Shown: positions 6,827 through 13,317 of the stretch, piece after piece
Layout of the letters: every line of letters starts with the position of its first letter
How positions within the stretch are numbered: position 1 is the first letter of the stretch
DNA from: Gammaproteobacteria bacterium
Lineage (GTDB): Bacteria; Pseudomonadota; Gammaproteobacteria; Cardiobacteriales; Wohlfahrtiimonadaceae
Length of the DNA stretch: 13,317 nt
Assembly: GCA_003864535.1 (NCBI GenBank)
Contig: BHEQ01000031.1
Span: 1-13,317 of the forward strand
Direction: 5' to 3'
Notes under the pieces: model-generated
Told to the model about the DNA's origin: nothing
The model's input: the letters and a program-made list of their open reading frames with translations, nothing else
Databases searched by the model: none
Made by a program: the position numbers and the translations under genes

Positions 6827-7681
6827 ATGAATCAAAATATACGCACAGCGACATTACTTGAAAAACGTAAATTAACTTTAGACAAATTCCAAAATATGAT
6901 CTTGCAGAATATCCCAATTATAGGCGGTGGTGCAGGAACTGGACTTTCTGCAAAATGTGAGGAAGAAGGTGGGATTGATCTTATTATAATTTACAATTCA
7001 GGACGTTATCGCATGGCAGGACGAGGATCTCTTGCTGGATTATTAGCTTATGGGAATGCTAATGAAATAGTCAGAGAAATGGCAAGTGAGGTTTTACCTG
7101 TTGTTAAACACACACCAGTATTAGCTGGAGTAAATGGAACTGATCCTTTTTGCCAATTTGATAAATTTTTAAATGATTTAATGGAATTAGGCTTTGCGGG
7201 AATACAGAATTTCCCAACAGTTGGTTTAATTGATGGTAATTTTAGAGCTAATTTAGAAGAAACTGGTATGGGCTATCAATTAGAAGTAGACATGATTGCT
7301 CTTGCCCATGCAAAAGGTTTTTTAACAACACCTTATGTTTTTAGCAAGGAAGATGCAATAGCAATGACAAATGTAGGTGCTGATATTATTGTAACCCACA
7401 TGGGATTAACAACTGGCGGTAGTATTGGTGCTGATACTTCATTAACTCTAGAAAAATGCGTCCCTTTAATTAATGCTTGGGCAAATGCTGCCAAACAAAT
7501 CAATCCAGATATTATTATACTTTGCCATGGAGGCCCTATTGCTACGCCAGCTGATGCTGCCTATATTTTAAATAATTGCCCAGATTGTCATGGGTTTTAT
7601 GGTGCAAGTTCAATGGAGCGTTTACCTACAGAAATCGCATTAACCCAGACCACGCGTGAATTTAAAGCAATTAGCAGATAA
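6827..7681 (+). CDS. PEP-hydrolase-like TIM-barrel protein (Tm-1 C-terminal-type, COG5564)
   Basis: This 284-residue cytoplasmic protein matches the PEP_hydrolase / TIM-barrel signal-transduction family. Conserved blocks are GGGAGTGLSAK (33-43), YNSGRYRMAGRGSLAGLL (56-73), GVNGTDPF (101-108), GFAGIQNFPTVGLIDGNFR (122-140), LEETGMGY (143-150), THMGLTTGGSIGA (190-202), CHGGPIATP (233-241) and GFYGASSMERLP (256-267). The fold is related to the PEP mutase/isocitrate lyase barrels, whose members make or break bonds next to a pyruvate-like group. The family is often annotated as PEP hydrolase, but the physiological reaction is not established. In plants and fungi this domain is fused behind a UPF0261 domain; here the two are separate genes 55 bp apart. 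AAGGA at 6812-6816 is the ribosome site, ten bases before the ATG. A solo MITE end lies downstream. Confidence 0.9.
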   Translation: MNQNIRTATLLEKRKLTLDKFQNMILQNIPIIGGGAGTGLSAKCEEEGGIDLIIIYNSGRYRMAGRGSLAGLLAYGNANEIVREMASEVLPVVKHTPVLAGVNGTDPFCQFDKFLNDLMELGFAGIQNFPTVGLIDGNFRANLEETGMGYQLEVDMIALAHAKGFLTTPYVFSKEDAIAMTNVGADIIVTHMGLTTGGSIGADTSLTLEKCVPLINAWANAAKQINPDIIILCHGGPIATPADAAYILNNCPDCHGFYGASSMERLPTEIALTQTTREFKAISR

Positions 7682-7695
7682 TTTGATTACATCAT

Positions 7696-7725
7696 AGTAA
7701 AAGAGCTTTACTGTAAGTACGTACT
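7696..7725. repeat. Small hairpin plus 10-bp palindrome after the TIM-barrel gene
   Basis: AGTAAA (7696-7701) pairs with TTTACT (7707-7712), and the perfect palindrome AGTACGTACT follows at 7716-7725. No T-run follows directly, so it is at best a weak terminator. It lies 15 bp after the stop of the PEP-hydrolase-like gene. Confidence 0.35.
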
Positions 7726-7749
7726 GATTGGGCTAAAAAATAAACATGA

Positions 7750-7803
7750 GGGGACTTCTATAAATTATATTTTTCAAGGCTTGCGATATTATTAAAAGCG
7801 CGA
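7750..7803. repeat. Solo MITE end, copy D
   Basis: GGGGACTTCTATAAATTA begins about 54 bases that match the inverted right arm of copy B, including GGCTTGCGATATTATTAAAAGCGC. The opposite arm is missing, so this is a truncated or half element. It lies in the 297-bp gap upstream of kduI, before the candidate kduI promoter. Confidence 0.7.
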
Positions 7804-7840
7804 CGGATACGATAATATAGAAAATGATAAACTTAAAGTG

Positions 7841-7853
7841 GAAATGTGTTTTA
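7841..7853. promoter_or_regulatory. Possible KdgR operator upstream of kduI
   Basis: GAAATGTGTTTTA has the AAA-N5-TTT half-site spacing of KdgR boxes in enterobacteria, though its central bases fit poorly. It lies where the -35 element would be for the TATAAT at 7865-7870. A kdgR gene is present 2 kb downstream, which makes the site worth noting. Confidence 0.3.
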
Positions 7854-7864
7854 AAAAAAATAAA

Positions 7865-7870
7865 TATAAT
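7865..7870 (+). promoter_or_regulatory. Candidate -10 element of the kduI promoter
   Basis: This is a perfect TATAAT 108 bp before the kduI start codon. An alternative TATACT lies at 7883-7888. No good -35 hexamer is seen for either, as expected if an activator is required or the match is chance. Confidence 0.3.
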
Positions 7871-7978
7871 ATTTTTTTTTGGTATACTTCCTTCCACAAT
7901 CAGGTAATTCATTTATTGGGTATGCTTATTTTTTAGTTATATTTTTATTATTTATTAAACTTAAGAGGTTTATTTACT

Positions 7979-8815
7979 ATGGATATTCGCCAATCAATAC
8001 ACAGTAATCACGCAAAACAGCTCGATACACAAGGATTACGAAGTGAGTTTTTAATTGAAAAAATATTTACAGCAGATGATTTTACAATCACCTACAGCCA
8101 TATTGATCGTATTATTGTTGGTGGGATTATGCCAGTTACAAAGGCAGTCGTGCTTCCTGAGTCTTTAGGTAAAGCAATTGGGGTCAATTATTTTTTAGAG
8201 CGGCGTGAATTAGGCATGATCAATATTGGTGGCACTGCCCATATCGAAATTGACGGAACACACTATACGCTTGAAAATCAAGAAGCTTTATATGTATCTC
8301 GTGGCAGCAAAGCTCTCTCCTTTAGCAGTATTGATCCTAAAAACCCTGCCAAACTTTATTACAATTGTGCGCCAGCACATACAAGCTACCCATCACGTAA
8401 AGTGACTTTAGCCGAGGCCGCACCTGTGACAATTGGTGATGCGAAAACAAGTAACAGACGCACCATTAATAAATATTTCACACCCGATGTATTACCTACT
8501 TGCCAATTATCGATGGGACTGACAAAGCTTGATGAGGGCAGCTTATGGAATACTATGCCGTGTCATACCCATGATCGCCGTATGGAAGTCTATTTTTATT
8601 TTAATATGGATGAAGATACCGCTGTATTTCATATGTTAGGTGAGCCTACACAAACACGGCATATTTTGGTTCACAATGAACAAGCGGTGATCTCACCAAG
8701 CTGGTCGATTCATTCAGGTGTTGGGACTAAAGCCTATACCTTCATCTGGGGTATGGTCGGCGAGAATCAAACCTATGATGATATGGATCATATTGCCGTT
8801 GCTGATTTACGTTGA
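7979..8815 (+). CDS. kduI: 5-keto-4-deoxyuronate isomerase KduI (4-deoxy-L-threo-5-hexosulose-uronate ketol-isomerase)
   Basis: KduI converts 5-keto-4-deoxyuronate, made from unsaturated uronates released by pectate, alginate-like or glycosaminoglycan lyases, into 3-deoxy-D-glycero-2,5-hexodiulosonate. The protein has exactly the family length (278 residues). It keeps the four zinc ligands at the same positions as E. coli KduI: His196, His198, Glu203 and His245, within CHTHDRRMEVYFYF and SPSWSIHSGVGT. It is a cytoplasmic bicupin with no signal peptide. AGAGG at 7964-7968 lies ten bases before the ATG. kduD, the next enzyme of the pathway, follows after 105 bp, and kdgR comes next. This is a confident assignment. 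E. coli KduI has also been reported to act on hexuronates such as galacturonate and glucuronate, so the substrate in this organism may be wider. Confidence 0.97.
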   Translation: MDIRQSIHSNHAKQLDTQGLRSEFLIEKIFTADDFTITYSHIDRIIVGGIMPVTKAVVLPESLGKAIGVNYFLERRELGMINIGGTAHIEIDGTHYTLENQEALYVSRGSKALSFSSIDPKNPAKLYYNCAPAHTSYPSRKVTLAEAAPVTIGDAKTSNRRTINKYFTPDVLPTCQLSMGLTKLDEGSLWNTMPCHTHDRRMEVYFYFNMDEDTAVFHMLGEPTQTRHILVHNEQAVISPSWSIHSGVGTKAYTFIWGMVGENQTYDDMDHIAVADLR

Positions 8816-8856
8816 TTTAATTTATATTTTAAAATAAAGTTTAAAAACAAATAATT

Positions 8857-8890
8857 GAATTTAATAATTAAACAAGTATTTATTAAATTC
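8857..8890. repeat. Inverted repeat in the kduI-kduD gap
   Basis: GAATTTAATAA (8857-8867) and TTATTAAATTC (8880-8890) form a perfect 11-bp inverted repeat around a 12-base loop. It is immediately followed by TATAAT (8891-8896). It could be an intercistronic RNA hairpin or a protein-binding site. The stem is almost all A-T, so it would be weak and a chance origin is possible. Confidence 0.4.
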
Positions 8891-8920
8891 TATAATTATC
8901 ACTATAATTAAGGTAATAGT

Positions 8921-9682
8921 ATGATTTTAAATAAATTTGATCTAAATAACAAAGTTGCATTAGTTACAGGTTGTGATACAGGGCTCGGTCAAGGCATGGC
9001 AGTAGGTTTAGCTCAAGCTGGTTGCGATATAATTGGCGTTAATATTGTTGATCCACTGGGCACAATTGAAAAAATAACAAGATTAGGGCGTAAGTTTTAT
9101 AATATTAAAGCTGACCTTAGTAATGTGAATATACTTGACCAAATCGTTGCAGATGCTATTAAGCATGCAGGTAAAATTGATATTTTGGTTAATAATGCTG
9201 GAATTATTCGCCGTCAGGATTCAATTGAATTTAGCGAAAAAGATTGGGATGATGTCATGAATCTCAATATTAAATCTGTCTTCTTTTTATCACAAAAAGT
9301 AGCCAAACAAATGATTAAACAAGGCTCTGGCGGCAAAATAATTAATATTGCTTCGATGTTGTCATTTCAAGGTGGCGTTCGTGTGCCTTCTTATACTGCA
9401 TCCAAAAGTGCGGTCATGGGGCTAACCCGCTTACTTGCCAATGAATGGGCTAAATATGGAATTAATGTTAATGCGCTTGCCCCAGGTTATATGGCAACAA
9501 ATAATACAACCGCACTGCGTGAAGATGCAGAGCGCAATGCGGCTATCCTTGAGCGTATTCCTGCCGCGCGTTGGGGAGAACCTGCGGATTTAATGGGGCC
9601 TGTTGTATTTTTAGCCTCACCAGCATCTGATTATATCAATGGTTATACCATAGCTGTCGATGGTGGCTGGTTAGCACGTTAG
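8921..9682 (+). CDS. kduD: 2-dehydro-3-deoxy-D-gluconate 5-dehydrogenase KduD
   Basis: KduD is an NAD(H)-dependent short-chain dehydrogenase that reduces 3-deoxy-D-glycero-2,5-hexodiulosonate to 2-keto-3-deoxygluconate, the step after KduI. The protein is 253 residues, the usual KduD length. It shows the dinucleotide motif TGCDTGLGQG (16-25), NNAG (91-94), and the catalytic Ser145, Tyr158 and Lys162 (IASM, then YTASK). KduD-like residues include LAPGYMATNNTTALR (186-200) and the C-terminal VDGGWLAR. All catalytic residues are present. The ribosome site is TAAGGT around 8910-8914, seven bases before the ATG. The 105-bp gap from kduI carries an inverted repeat and a TATAAT, so co-transcription with kduI is likely, but an internal promoter is possible. 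A two-part terminator follows at 9711-9760. Confidence 0.96.
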   Translation: MILNKFDLNNKVALVTGCDTGLGQGMAVGLAQAGCDIIGVNIVDPLGTIEKITRLGRKFYNIKADLSNVNILDQIVADAIKHAGKIDILVNNAGIIRRQDSIEFSEKDWDDVMNLNIKSVFFLSQKVAKQMIKQGSGGKIINIASMLSFQGGVRVPSYTASKSAVMGLTRLLANEWAKYGINVNALAPGYMATNNTTALREDAERNAAILERIPAARWGEPADLMGPVVFLASPASDYINGYTIAVDGGWLAR

Positions 9683-9710
9683 CCAAAATCAAATAAAATT
9701 TAATTAGAAC

Positions 9711-9760
9711 TAGCCTCTTTTCCCTATAAATTCAAGGGTTGATGAGGCTATTTTATTTTT
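9711..9760 (+). terminator. Rho-independent terminator after kduD
   Basis: TAGCCTC (9711-9717) pairs with GAGGCTA (9744-9750). A smaller inner CCCT/AGGG pair (9722-9725 and 9735-9738) lies in the loop, and TTTTATTTTT follows at 9751-9760. It ends the kduI-kduD transcript 29-78 bp after the stop codon. Confidence 0.75.
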
Positions 9761-9779
9761 AGTTTAGTAAATAAAATTA

Positions 9780-9810
9780 TTGAAATTTGGTTTTGCTTCT
9801 GAAATATAAA
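9780..9810 (+). promoter_or_regulatory. Candidate kdgR promoter with KdgR-box-like sequence
   Basis: TTGAAA (9780-9785) and TATAAA (9805-9810) could form a promoter, although the 19-base spacer is long. GAAATTTGGTTTT (9782-9794) overlaps the -35 element and has the AAA-N5-TTT spacing of KdgR boxes. It also resembles the sequence GAAATGTGTTTTA upstream of kduI. Autoregulation of kdgR is possible but unproven. Confidence 0.3.
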
Positions 9811-9852
9811 TAAAATTGGGTTAGAATTTACACTTTAACTTTTAAACTTAAA

Positions 9853-9947
9853 GGGCACTTCTATAAATTAGATTTTTCAGGACTTGCGATATTATTACTT
9901 GCAATATTATTAAAAGAGCAGTTGAAAAAGCACCAATAGATATGCCC
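9853..9947. repeat. MITE-like palindromic element, copy C (95 bp), upstream of kdgR
   Basis: It begins GGGCACTTCTATAAATTAG and ends CACCAATAGATATGCCC, with both ends in the family's inverted pattern. TTAAA flanks both sides (9848-9852 and 9948-9952). It is shorter than copies A and B. It contains a 15-bp tandem duplication, ACTTGCGATATTATT (9882-9896) followed by ACTTGCAATATTATT (9897-9911). It sits in the kdgR leader, ending 31 bp before the start codon. Confidence 0.75.
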
Positions 9948-9978
9948 TTAAACTAACATATTACTAAAAGGTTTTATT

Positions 9979-10794
9979 ATGACAGAGCCACTTAAAGTCA
10001 ATGATTCTGTTTCTTCAGTAATGAAAATATTTAGAATTTTAGAAGCTATTAGTGATGAGCCAGAAATTGGCATTACGGAGCTTTCGCAGATTATTTTGAT
10101 GCCTAAAAGTACAGTATATCGATTTCTCCAGACAATGAAAACAATTGGTTATGTCTCCCAAGAAGGGGATAGGGATAAATATAGCTTAACCCTTAAGCTG
10201 TTTGAATTAGGTGCTAGGGCATTACAATACACAGATCTTATTAAGAGTTCTGATGCAAAAATGTCCGCCTTGTCAAAAATAACAAAAGAAACAAGCCATT
10301 TAGGTATTCTTGATAAGGATAGTATTGTCTACGTCCATAAAATAGATTCTTTATATAGTTTAAGAATGCATTCTCGGATTGGAAAACATAATCCTCTGTA
10401 TAGCACCGCCATAGGTAAAGTACTCCTTGCATGGCTTGATGAGGCTGAAATACGTGATATCTTAAAAAATGTTGAGCTAGTAATGCACACTGAAAATACA
10501 TTAACTAGCGTTGATCTGCTAATTAATGAACTTGTTAGTGTAAGAAAGTTGGGTTATAGCATGGATAATGAAGAGATGGAAGCAGGCTTATTATGTATCT
10601 CTGTGCCGATTTATAATCGCTTTGATATCGTGATTGCAGGCCTTAGCCTTTCTTTTCCGAGCATTCGGTTTGATGATGTTAAAAAATGCCAATATATTAC
10701 GCTGCTTCATCAATATGCTGCGGAGATTTCCCTTGCAATGGGCAGCTTAGCATATCCAAAGTTTGCATCAAATACACAAGAATCTAGCCCCTAA
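9979..10794 (+). CDS. kdgR: KdgR, IclR-family transcriptional regulator of 2-keto-3-deoxygluconate metabolism
   Basis: KdgR binds operators as a dimer and releases them, or changes activity, when it binds 2-keto-3-deoxygluconate or related intermediates. In enterobacteria it represses pectin and uronate genes. This 271-residue protein has an N-terminal winged helix-turn-helix: SVSSVMKIFRILEAI (10-24) begins helix 1, and GITELSQ...MPKSTVYRFLQTMKTIGYVSQEG (31-63) includes the recognition helix. The KYSLTLKLFELGARALQ stretch (67-83) leads to an IclR effector domain at about 85-255, containing HKIDSLYSLRM (120-130) and NPLYSTAIGKVLLAW (138-152). The match to enterobacterial KdgR is close from start to end. 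AAAAGG (9966-9971) is the ribosome site seven bases before the ATG. Position next to kduI-kduD supports the assignment. A MITE copy lies in its leader, and a solo MITE end begins 8 bp after its stop. Confidence 0.94.
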   Translation: MTEPLKVNDSVSSVMKIFRILEAISDEPEIGITELSQIILMPKSTVYRFLQTMKTIGYVSQEGDRDKYSLTLKLFELGARALQYTDLIKSSDAKMSALSKITKETSHLGILDKDSIVYVHKIDSLYSLRMHSRIGKHNPLYSTAIGKVLLAWLDEAEIRDILKNVELVMHTENTLTSVDLLINELVSVRKLGYSMDNEEMEAGLLCISVPIYNRFDIVIAGLSLSFPSIRFDDVKKCQYITLLHQYAAEISLAMGSLAYPKFASNTQESSP

Positions 10795-10802
10795 AATATT
10801 AT

Positions 10803-10830
10803 CGGCACATCTATTGTGCTTTTTCAGTGT
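10803..10830. repeat. Solo MITE end, copy F
   Basis: CGGCACATCTATTGTGCTTTTTCAGTG matches the family's terminal pattern and most resembles the inverted right end of copy C. The other end is missing. It starts 8 bp after the kdgR stop. Confidence 0.55.
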
Positions 10831-10846
10831 TGGAGGGCTTTTAAAG

Positions 10847-10892
10847 CTCTCCCCTGCGAAGGGGATGATGGGAGGGGAGAGGTTCGTTTTTT
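10847..10892 (+). terminator. GC-rich hairpin terminator between kdgR and lon
   Basis: CTCTCCCC (10847-10854) pairs with GGGGAGAG (10874-10881). An alternative inner CCCCTGCGAAGGGG hairpin (10851-10864) is possible, and a T-run follows at 10887-10892. In the plus orientation it would end kdgR transcription. The C/G-rich stem contrasts with the AT-rich surroundings and belongs to a dispersed CCCCTTCGC-type sequence also seen near 1918. Confidence 0.6.
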
Positions 10893-10896
10893 ATAA

Positions 10897-13311
10897 TTAA
10901 AAAAGGAGCTTGGCAACATCCTTATAATCACTCACAAAGTGCGCGGTGATGCCTTTTTTTAGATTATCAGGAAGCTCTTTAAAATCAGCCTCATTCGCTT
11001 TTGGAAAAATGATATCTTTGATGCCCACGCGGCGTGCGGCAATTAGCTTCTCTTTTACGCCGCCAATAGGTAGAACTTTTCCAGTTAAAGTGAGCTCACC
11101 TGTCATTGCAAATGGTTTTGCCTCTTTATTAAGTGCTAAGGATAATATCGCTGAGGCAATCGTCACACCTGCGCTTGGACCATCTTTTGGAGTTGCGCCC
11201 TCTGGGGCATGAACGTGGATAAACGCATCATCAAAAAACTTAGGATCAGCACCTAATGCGGCGGTATTTGCGCATAAATAATTATATGCAATATTGGCAG
11301 ATTCTTGCATAACGCCACCAAGCTGCCCTGTTATTTGCAGACCACGTGTTTTTGTATGCACTTTCGCAGCTTCCAAACTTAAAGTAACCCCACCCATGGA
11401 TGTCCACGCAAGCCCTGTGATTACGCCAATACCGCGTAAAGGTTTTTCTTTGCTAAAGCTTGCTTGCCCGAGCATTTTCTCAATATCTGAAACTCCAATT
11501 TTAAAACTGGTGATTTTCTCTTCAACAAACTTAACCGCAACTTTACGAATTAATTTTGCTAAATATTTCTCTAACTGGCGCACGCCAGCGTCACGGGCAA
11601 AACGGTCGATCACTGCGGTTAAGGCTTTTTCAGTAATAGTTAACTGCGTATCTTTAAAGCCTGCTTTTTCAAGCAAACGCGGCCACAGATATAAAATTGC
11701 AATTTGGAGTTTCTCTTCTAAAATATAACCCGATAAGCGAATTACTTCCATCCGATCAAGTAACGCTGCGGGGATAGAATCTAAGCTATTGGCGGTACAA
11801 ATAAAGAGAGTTTTAGATAAATCATAACGCACATCAAGATAATGATCTAAAAAATCAACATTCTGTTCAGGATCAAGCACCTCAAGCAAAGCACTGGCAG
11901 GATCACCTTGATAAGATTGCCCCATTTTATCAACTTCATCTAACATAATTACGGGGTTTTCTACTTGGGTTTCTTTTAATGCTTGGATTAATTTACCAGG
12001 CATCGCGCCAATATAAGTGCGTCTATGTCCTTTGATCTCAGCCTCATCACGCGCTCCGCCTAGGCTAAATCTGAAAAACTTGCGATTTAAGCTTTCCGCA
12101 ATTGATTTACCGATAGATGTTTTACCAACTCCAGGCGGACCTACTAATAAAATGATAGAGCCTTTAATTTCGCCTTTAATTTGCCCAATCGCCAGAGACT
12201 CTATGAGCCTATCTTTAACCTCATCCAAGCCAAAATGGGCACTAGAAAGAACAGTACGCGCATGGCTTAGATCATAATTATCTTGACTAACAATCCCCCA
12301 AGGCAAATCAGTAATTAGATCAAGATAATTACGTGTAACCGCATATTCAGGTGATCCTGATTCTAAGATGCTAAGTTTATCAAACTCCTCATCAAGTTTT
12401 TTTTGTACAATTTCAGGGATAGTTTTATTGTTTAAACGCGCCATAAACTTATCTAAATCAGCGGTTCTATCATCTTTGGATAAACCAAGCTCTTGCTGAA
12501 TAACTTTTAATTGCTCGCGTAGGAAAAACTTTCTTTGTTGATCAGTTATCTTCTCATCAACTTGTTCCCGAATTTTACTTTGCAAACGCGCAACTTCTAA
12601 TTCTTTATGAATTAGCGCAACTACTTTTTTCATCCGATTTAAAATAGGCACAGTCGCTAAAATAACCTGCATATCTTCTTTTGAGCTTGTGGTTAGGCTT
12701 GCCGCAAAATCTGCTAAAGGTGAGGGCTCATTCGTATTAAAGCGCGTCAAAAAATGCTTAAGCTCTTCAGAATACAAAGGATTTAAAGGAACTAATTCTT
12801 TAAGAGCATTAACCACTGCCATAGAATAGGCGCGTAATTGTTCTGTATTTTCAAAATCACTATCATCCAAATACTCAACTTGGGCAATATAAGGGATTGT
12901 TTTAGATATCCAGCGCTTAATTCTAAAGCGTTTCATTCCTTGGGCAATAAATTGTAAACGACCATCGTCATGATTGGGATGATGCATTCTCACTAATGTG
13001 CCAATTTTATGAAAATCCGCAGGGACAAGATTTTCAGCAGAATCAGGCTTAACCATAACCAGCCCCACAACATTTGGGCCCTCTTCCTTTAAGATTAGAT
13101 TTAAAGTAGAAAGCCACGGCTCTTCATTGAGCATCATTGGGGCAACTTGTGGTGGGAAAAAAGGACGCTCAGTTAGCGGCAGAAGATGAATAATTCTAGG
13201 TGGAGTTTCACTTTCAAGCAAAACACCACGCGCATCAGCTGTTTTTTTAAGCTCTTTGCTTGCGCCTTTATCTATAAGCTTATTTGTTTTTTGATCATTA
13301 TCATTTGGCAT
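10897..13311 (-). CDS. lon: Lon-family ATP-dependent serine protease, AsrA-like type
   Basis: Lon unfolds and degrades damaged and regulatory proteins in the cytoplasm using ATP. This 804-residue protein has an N-terminal substrate-binding domain (about 40-240), a coiled linker rich in Lys and Glu (about 240-320), an AAA+ module with Walker A GPPGVGKT (391-398) and Walker B VIMLDEVD (454-461), and the protease domain. That domain has catalytic Ser713 (PKDGPSAG) and Lys755 (GGVKEK), with the spacing of E. coli Ser679 and Lys722. The N-terminus (HLLPLTERPFFPPQVAPM, 42-59) differs from housekeeping Lon and resembles Pseudomonas PA0779 (AsrA), linked to the aminoglycoside-induced heat-shock response. 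A housekeeping Lon may exist elsewhere. The ATG at 13311 lies six bases from the window edge, so the ribosome site is not visible and an upstream start cannot be excluded. It converges on kdgR. Confidence 0.93.
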   Translation of the reverse strand: MPNDNDQKTNKLIDKGASKELKKTADARGVLLESETPPRIIHLLPLTERPFFPPQVAPMMLNEEPWLSTLNLILKEEGPNVVGLVMVKPDSAENLVPADFHKIGTLVRMHHPNHDDGRLQFIAQGMKRFRIKRWISKTIPYIAQVEYLDDSDFENTEQLRAYSMAVVNALKELVPLNPLYSEELKHFLTRFNTNEPSPLADFAASLTTSSKEDMQVILATVPILNRMKKVVALIHKELEVARLQSKIREQVDEKITDQQRKFFLREQLKVIQQELGLSKDDRTADLDKFMARLNNKTIPEIVQKKLDEEFDKLSILESGSPEYAVTRNYLDLITDLPWGIVSQDNYDLSHARTVLSSAHFGLDEVKDRLIESLAIGQIKGEIKGSIILLVGPPGVGKTSIGKSIAESLNRKFFRFSLGGARDEAEIKGHRRTYIGAMPGKLIQALKETQVENPVIMLDEVDKMGQSYQGDPASALLEVLDPEQNVDFLDHYLDVRYDLSKTLFICTANSLDSIPAALLDRMEVIRLSGYILEEKLQIAILYLWPRLLEKAGFKDTQLTITEKALTAVIDRFARDAGVRQLEKYLAKLIRKVAVKFVEEKITSFKIGVSDIEKMLGQASFSKEKPLRGIGVITGLAWTSMGGVTLSLEAAKVHTKTRGLQITGQLGGVMQESANIAYNYLCANTAALGADPKFFDDAFIHVHAPEGATPKDGPSAGVTIASAILSLALNKEAKPFAMTGELTLTGKVLPIGGVKEKLIAARRVGIKDIIFPKANEADFKELPDNLKKGITAHFVSDYKDVAKLLF

Positions 13312-13317
13312 TATTAC

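Noticed and set aside
5530..10794. The kdu locus as a composite transposon bounded by elements E and F
   Set aside because: E is diverged and F is a single end. The same family also occurs outside and inside the locus, and no transposase is present.
820..10830. The repeated elements as a CRISPR array or as attachment sites
   Set aside because: Copies are kilobases apart, palindromic and variable in length, with no spacer structure, cas genes or integrase. A MITE explanation fits better.
10946..12277. Three plus-strand open frames (10946-11212, 11294-11728, 12017-12277)
   Set aside because: All are antisense shadows of the lon-like gene, which carries intact catalytic motifs throughout.

Overview
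This window is AT-rich bacterial DNA, roughly one third G+C by eye. It most likely comes from the chromosome of a low-G+C gammaproteobacterium. Three proteins point there: KdgR, KduI and KduD are close to the enterobacterial proteins (KduI and KduD have exactly the usual 278 and 253 residues), and the Lon-family protease resembles the second, AsrA-type Lon known from Pseudomonas. The genus cannot be fixed from the sequence alone. No rRNA, tRNA, CRISPR array, transposase or phage gene was seen.

Left part (1-5173): a minus-strand WbaP-like undecaprenyl-phosphate sugar phosphotransferase runs off the left edge. On the plus strand follow lemA, priA (TTG start, with an unusual pentapeptide repeat) and a six-helix PAP2-type membrane phosphatase. 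These are ordinary cell-envelope and replication-restart genes, each with its own spacing and no obvious operon.

Middle part (5530-10794): a plus-strand catabolic locus. It begins with a UPF0261/Tm-1-like ATP-binding protein and a PEP-hydrolase-like TIM-barrel protein, probably one transcription unit. These are the two halves that are fused in the plant Tm-1 protein. Next come kduI and kduD, the isomerase and dehydrogenase that convert the unsaturated-uronate product 5-keto-4-deoxyuronate to 2-keto-3-deoxygluconate (KDG), and then kdgR, the IclR-family regulator of that pathway. The usual next enzymes (KdgK kinase, KdgA aldolase), any polysaccharide lyase and any transporter are absent from the window. 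The adjacent ATP-binding/TIM-barrel pair is therefore the most interesting unknown here. A 14-bp perfect palindrome overlapping a second dyad lies upstream of it. Right end (10897-13311): a complete, convergently oriented lon/asrA-like protease gene.

A family of short non-coding palindromic elements (MITE-like) is scattered through the intergenic gaps. There are two 122-bp copies, each flanked by a 4-bp direct repeat, a 95-bp copy upstream of kdgR, a diverged 93-bp copy after the PAP2 gene, and two solo ends. Several begin only 8-11 bp after a stop codon and may serve as transcript 3' ends. Intrinsic terminators are clear after lemA, kduD and kdgR.
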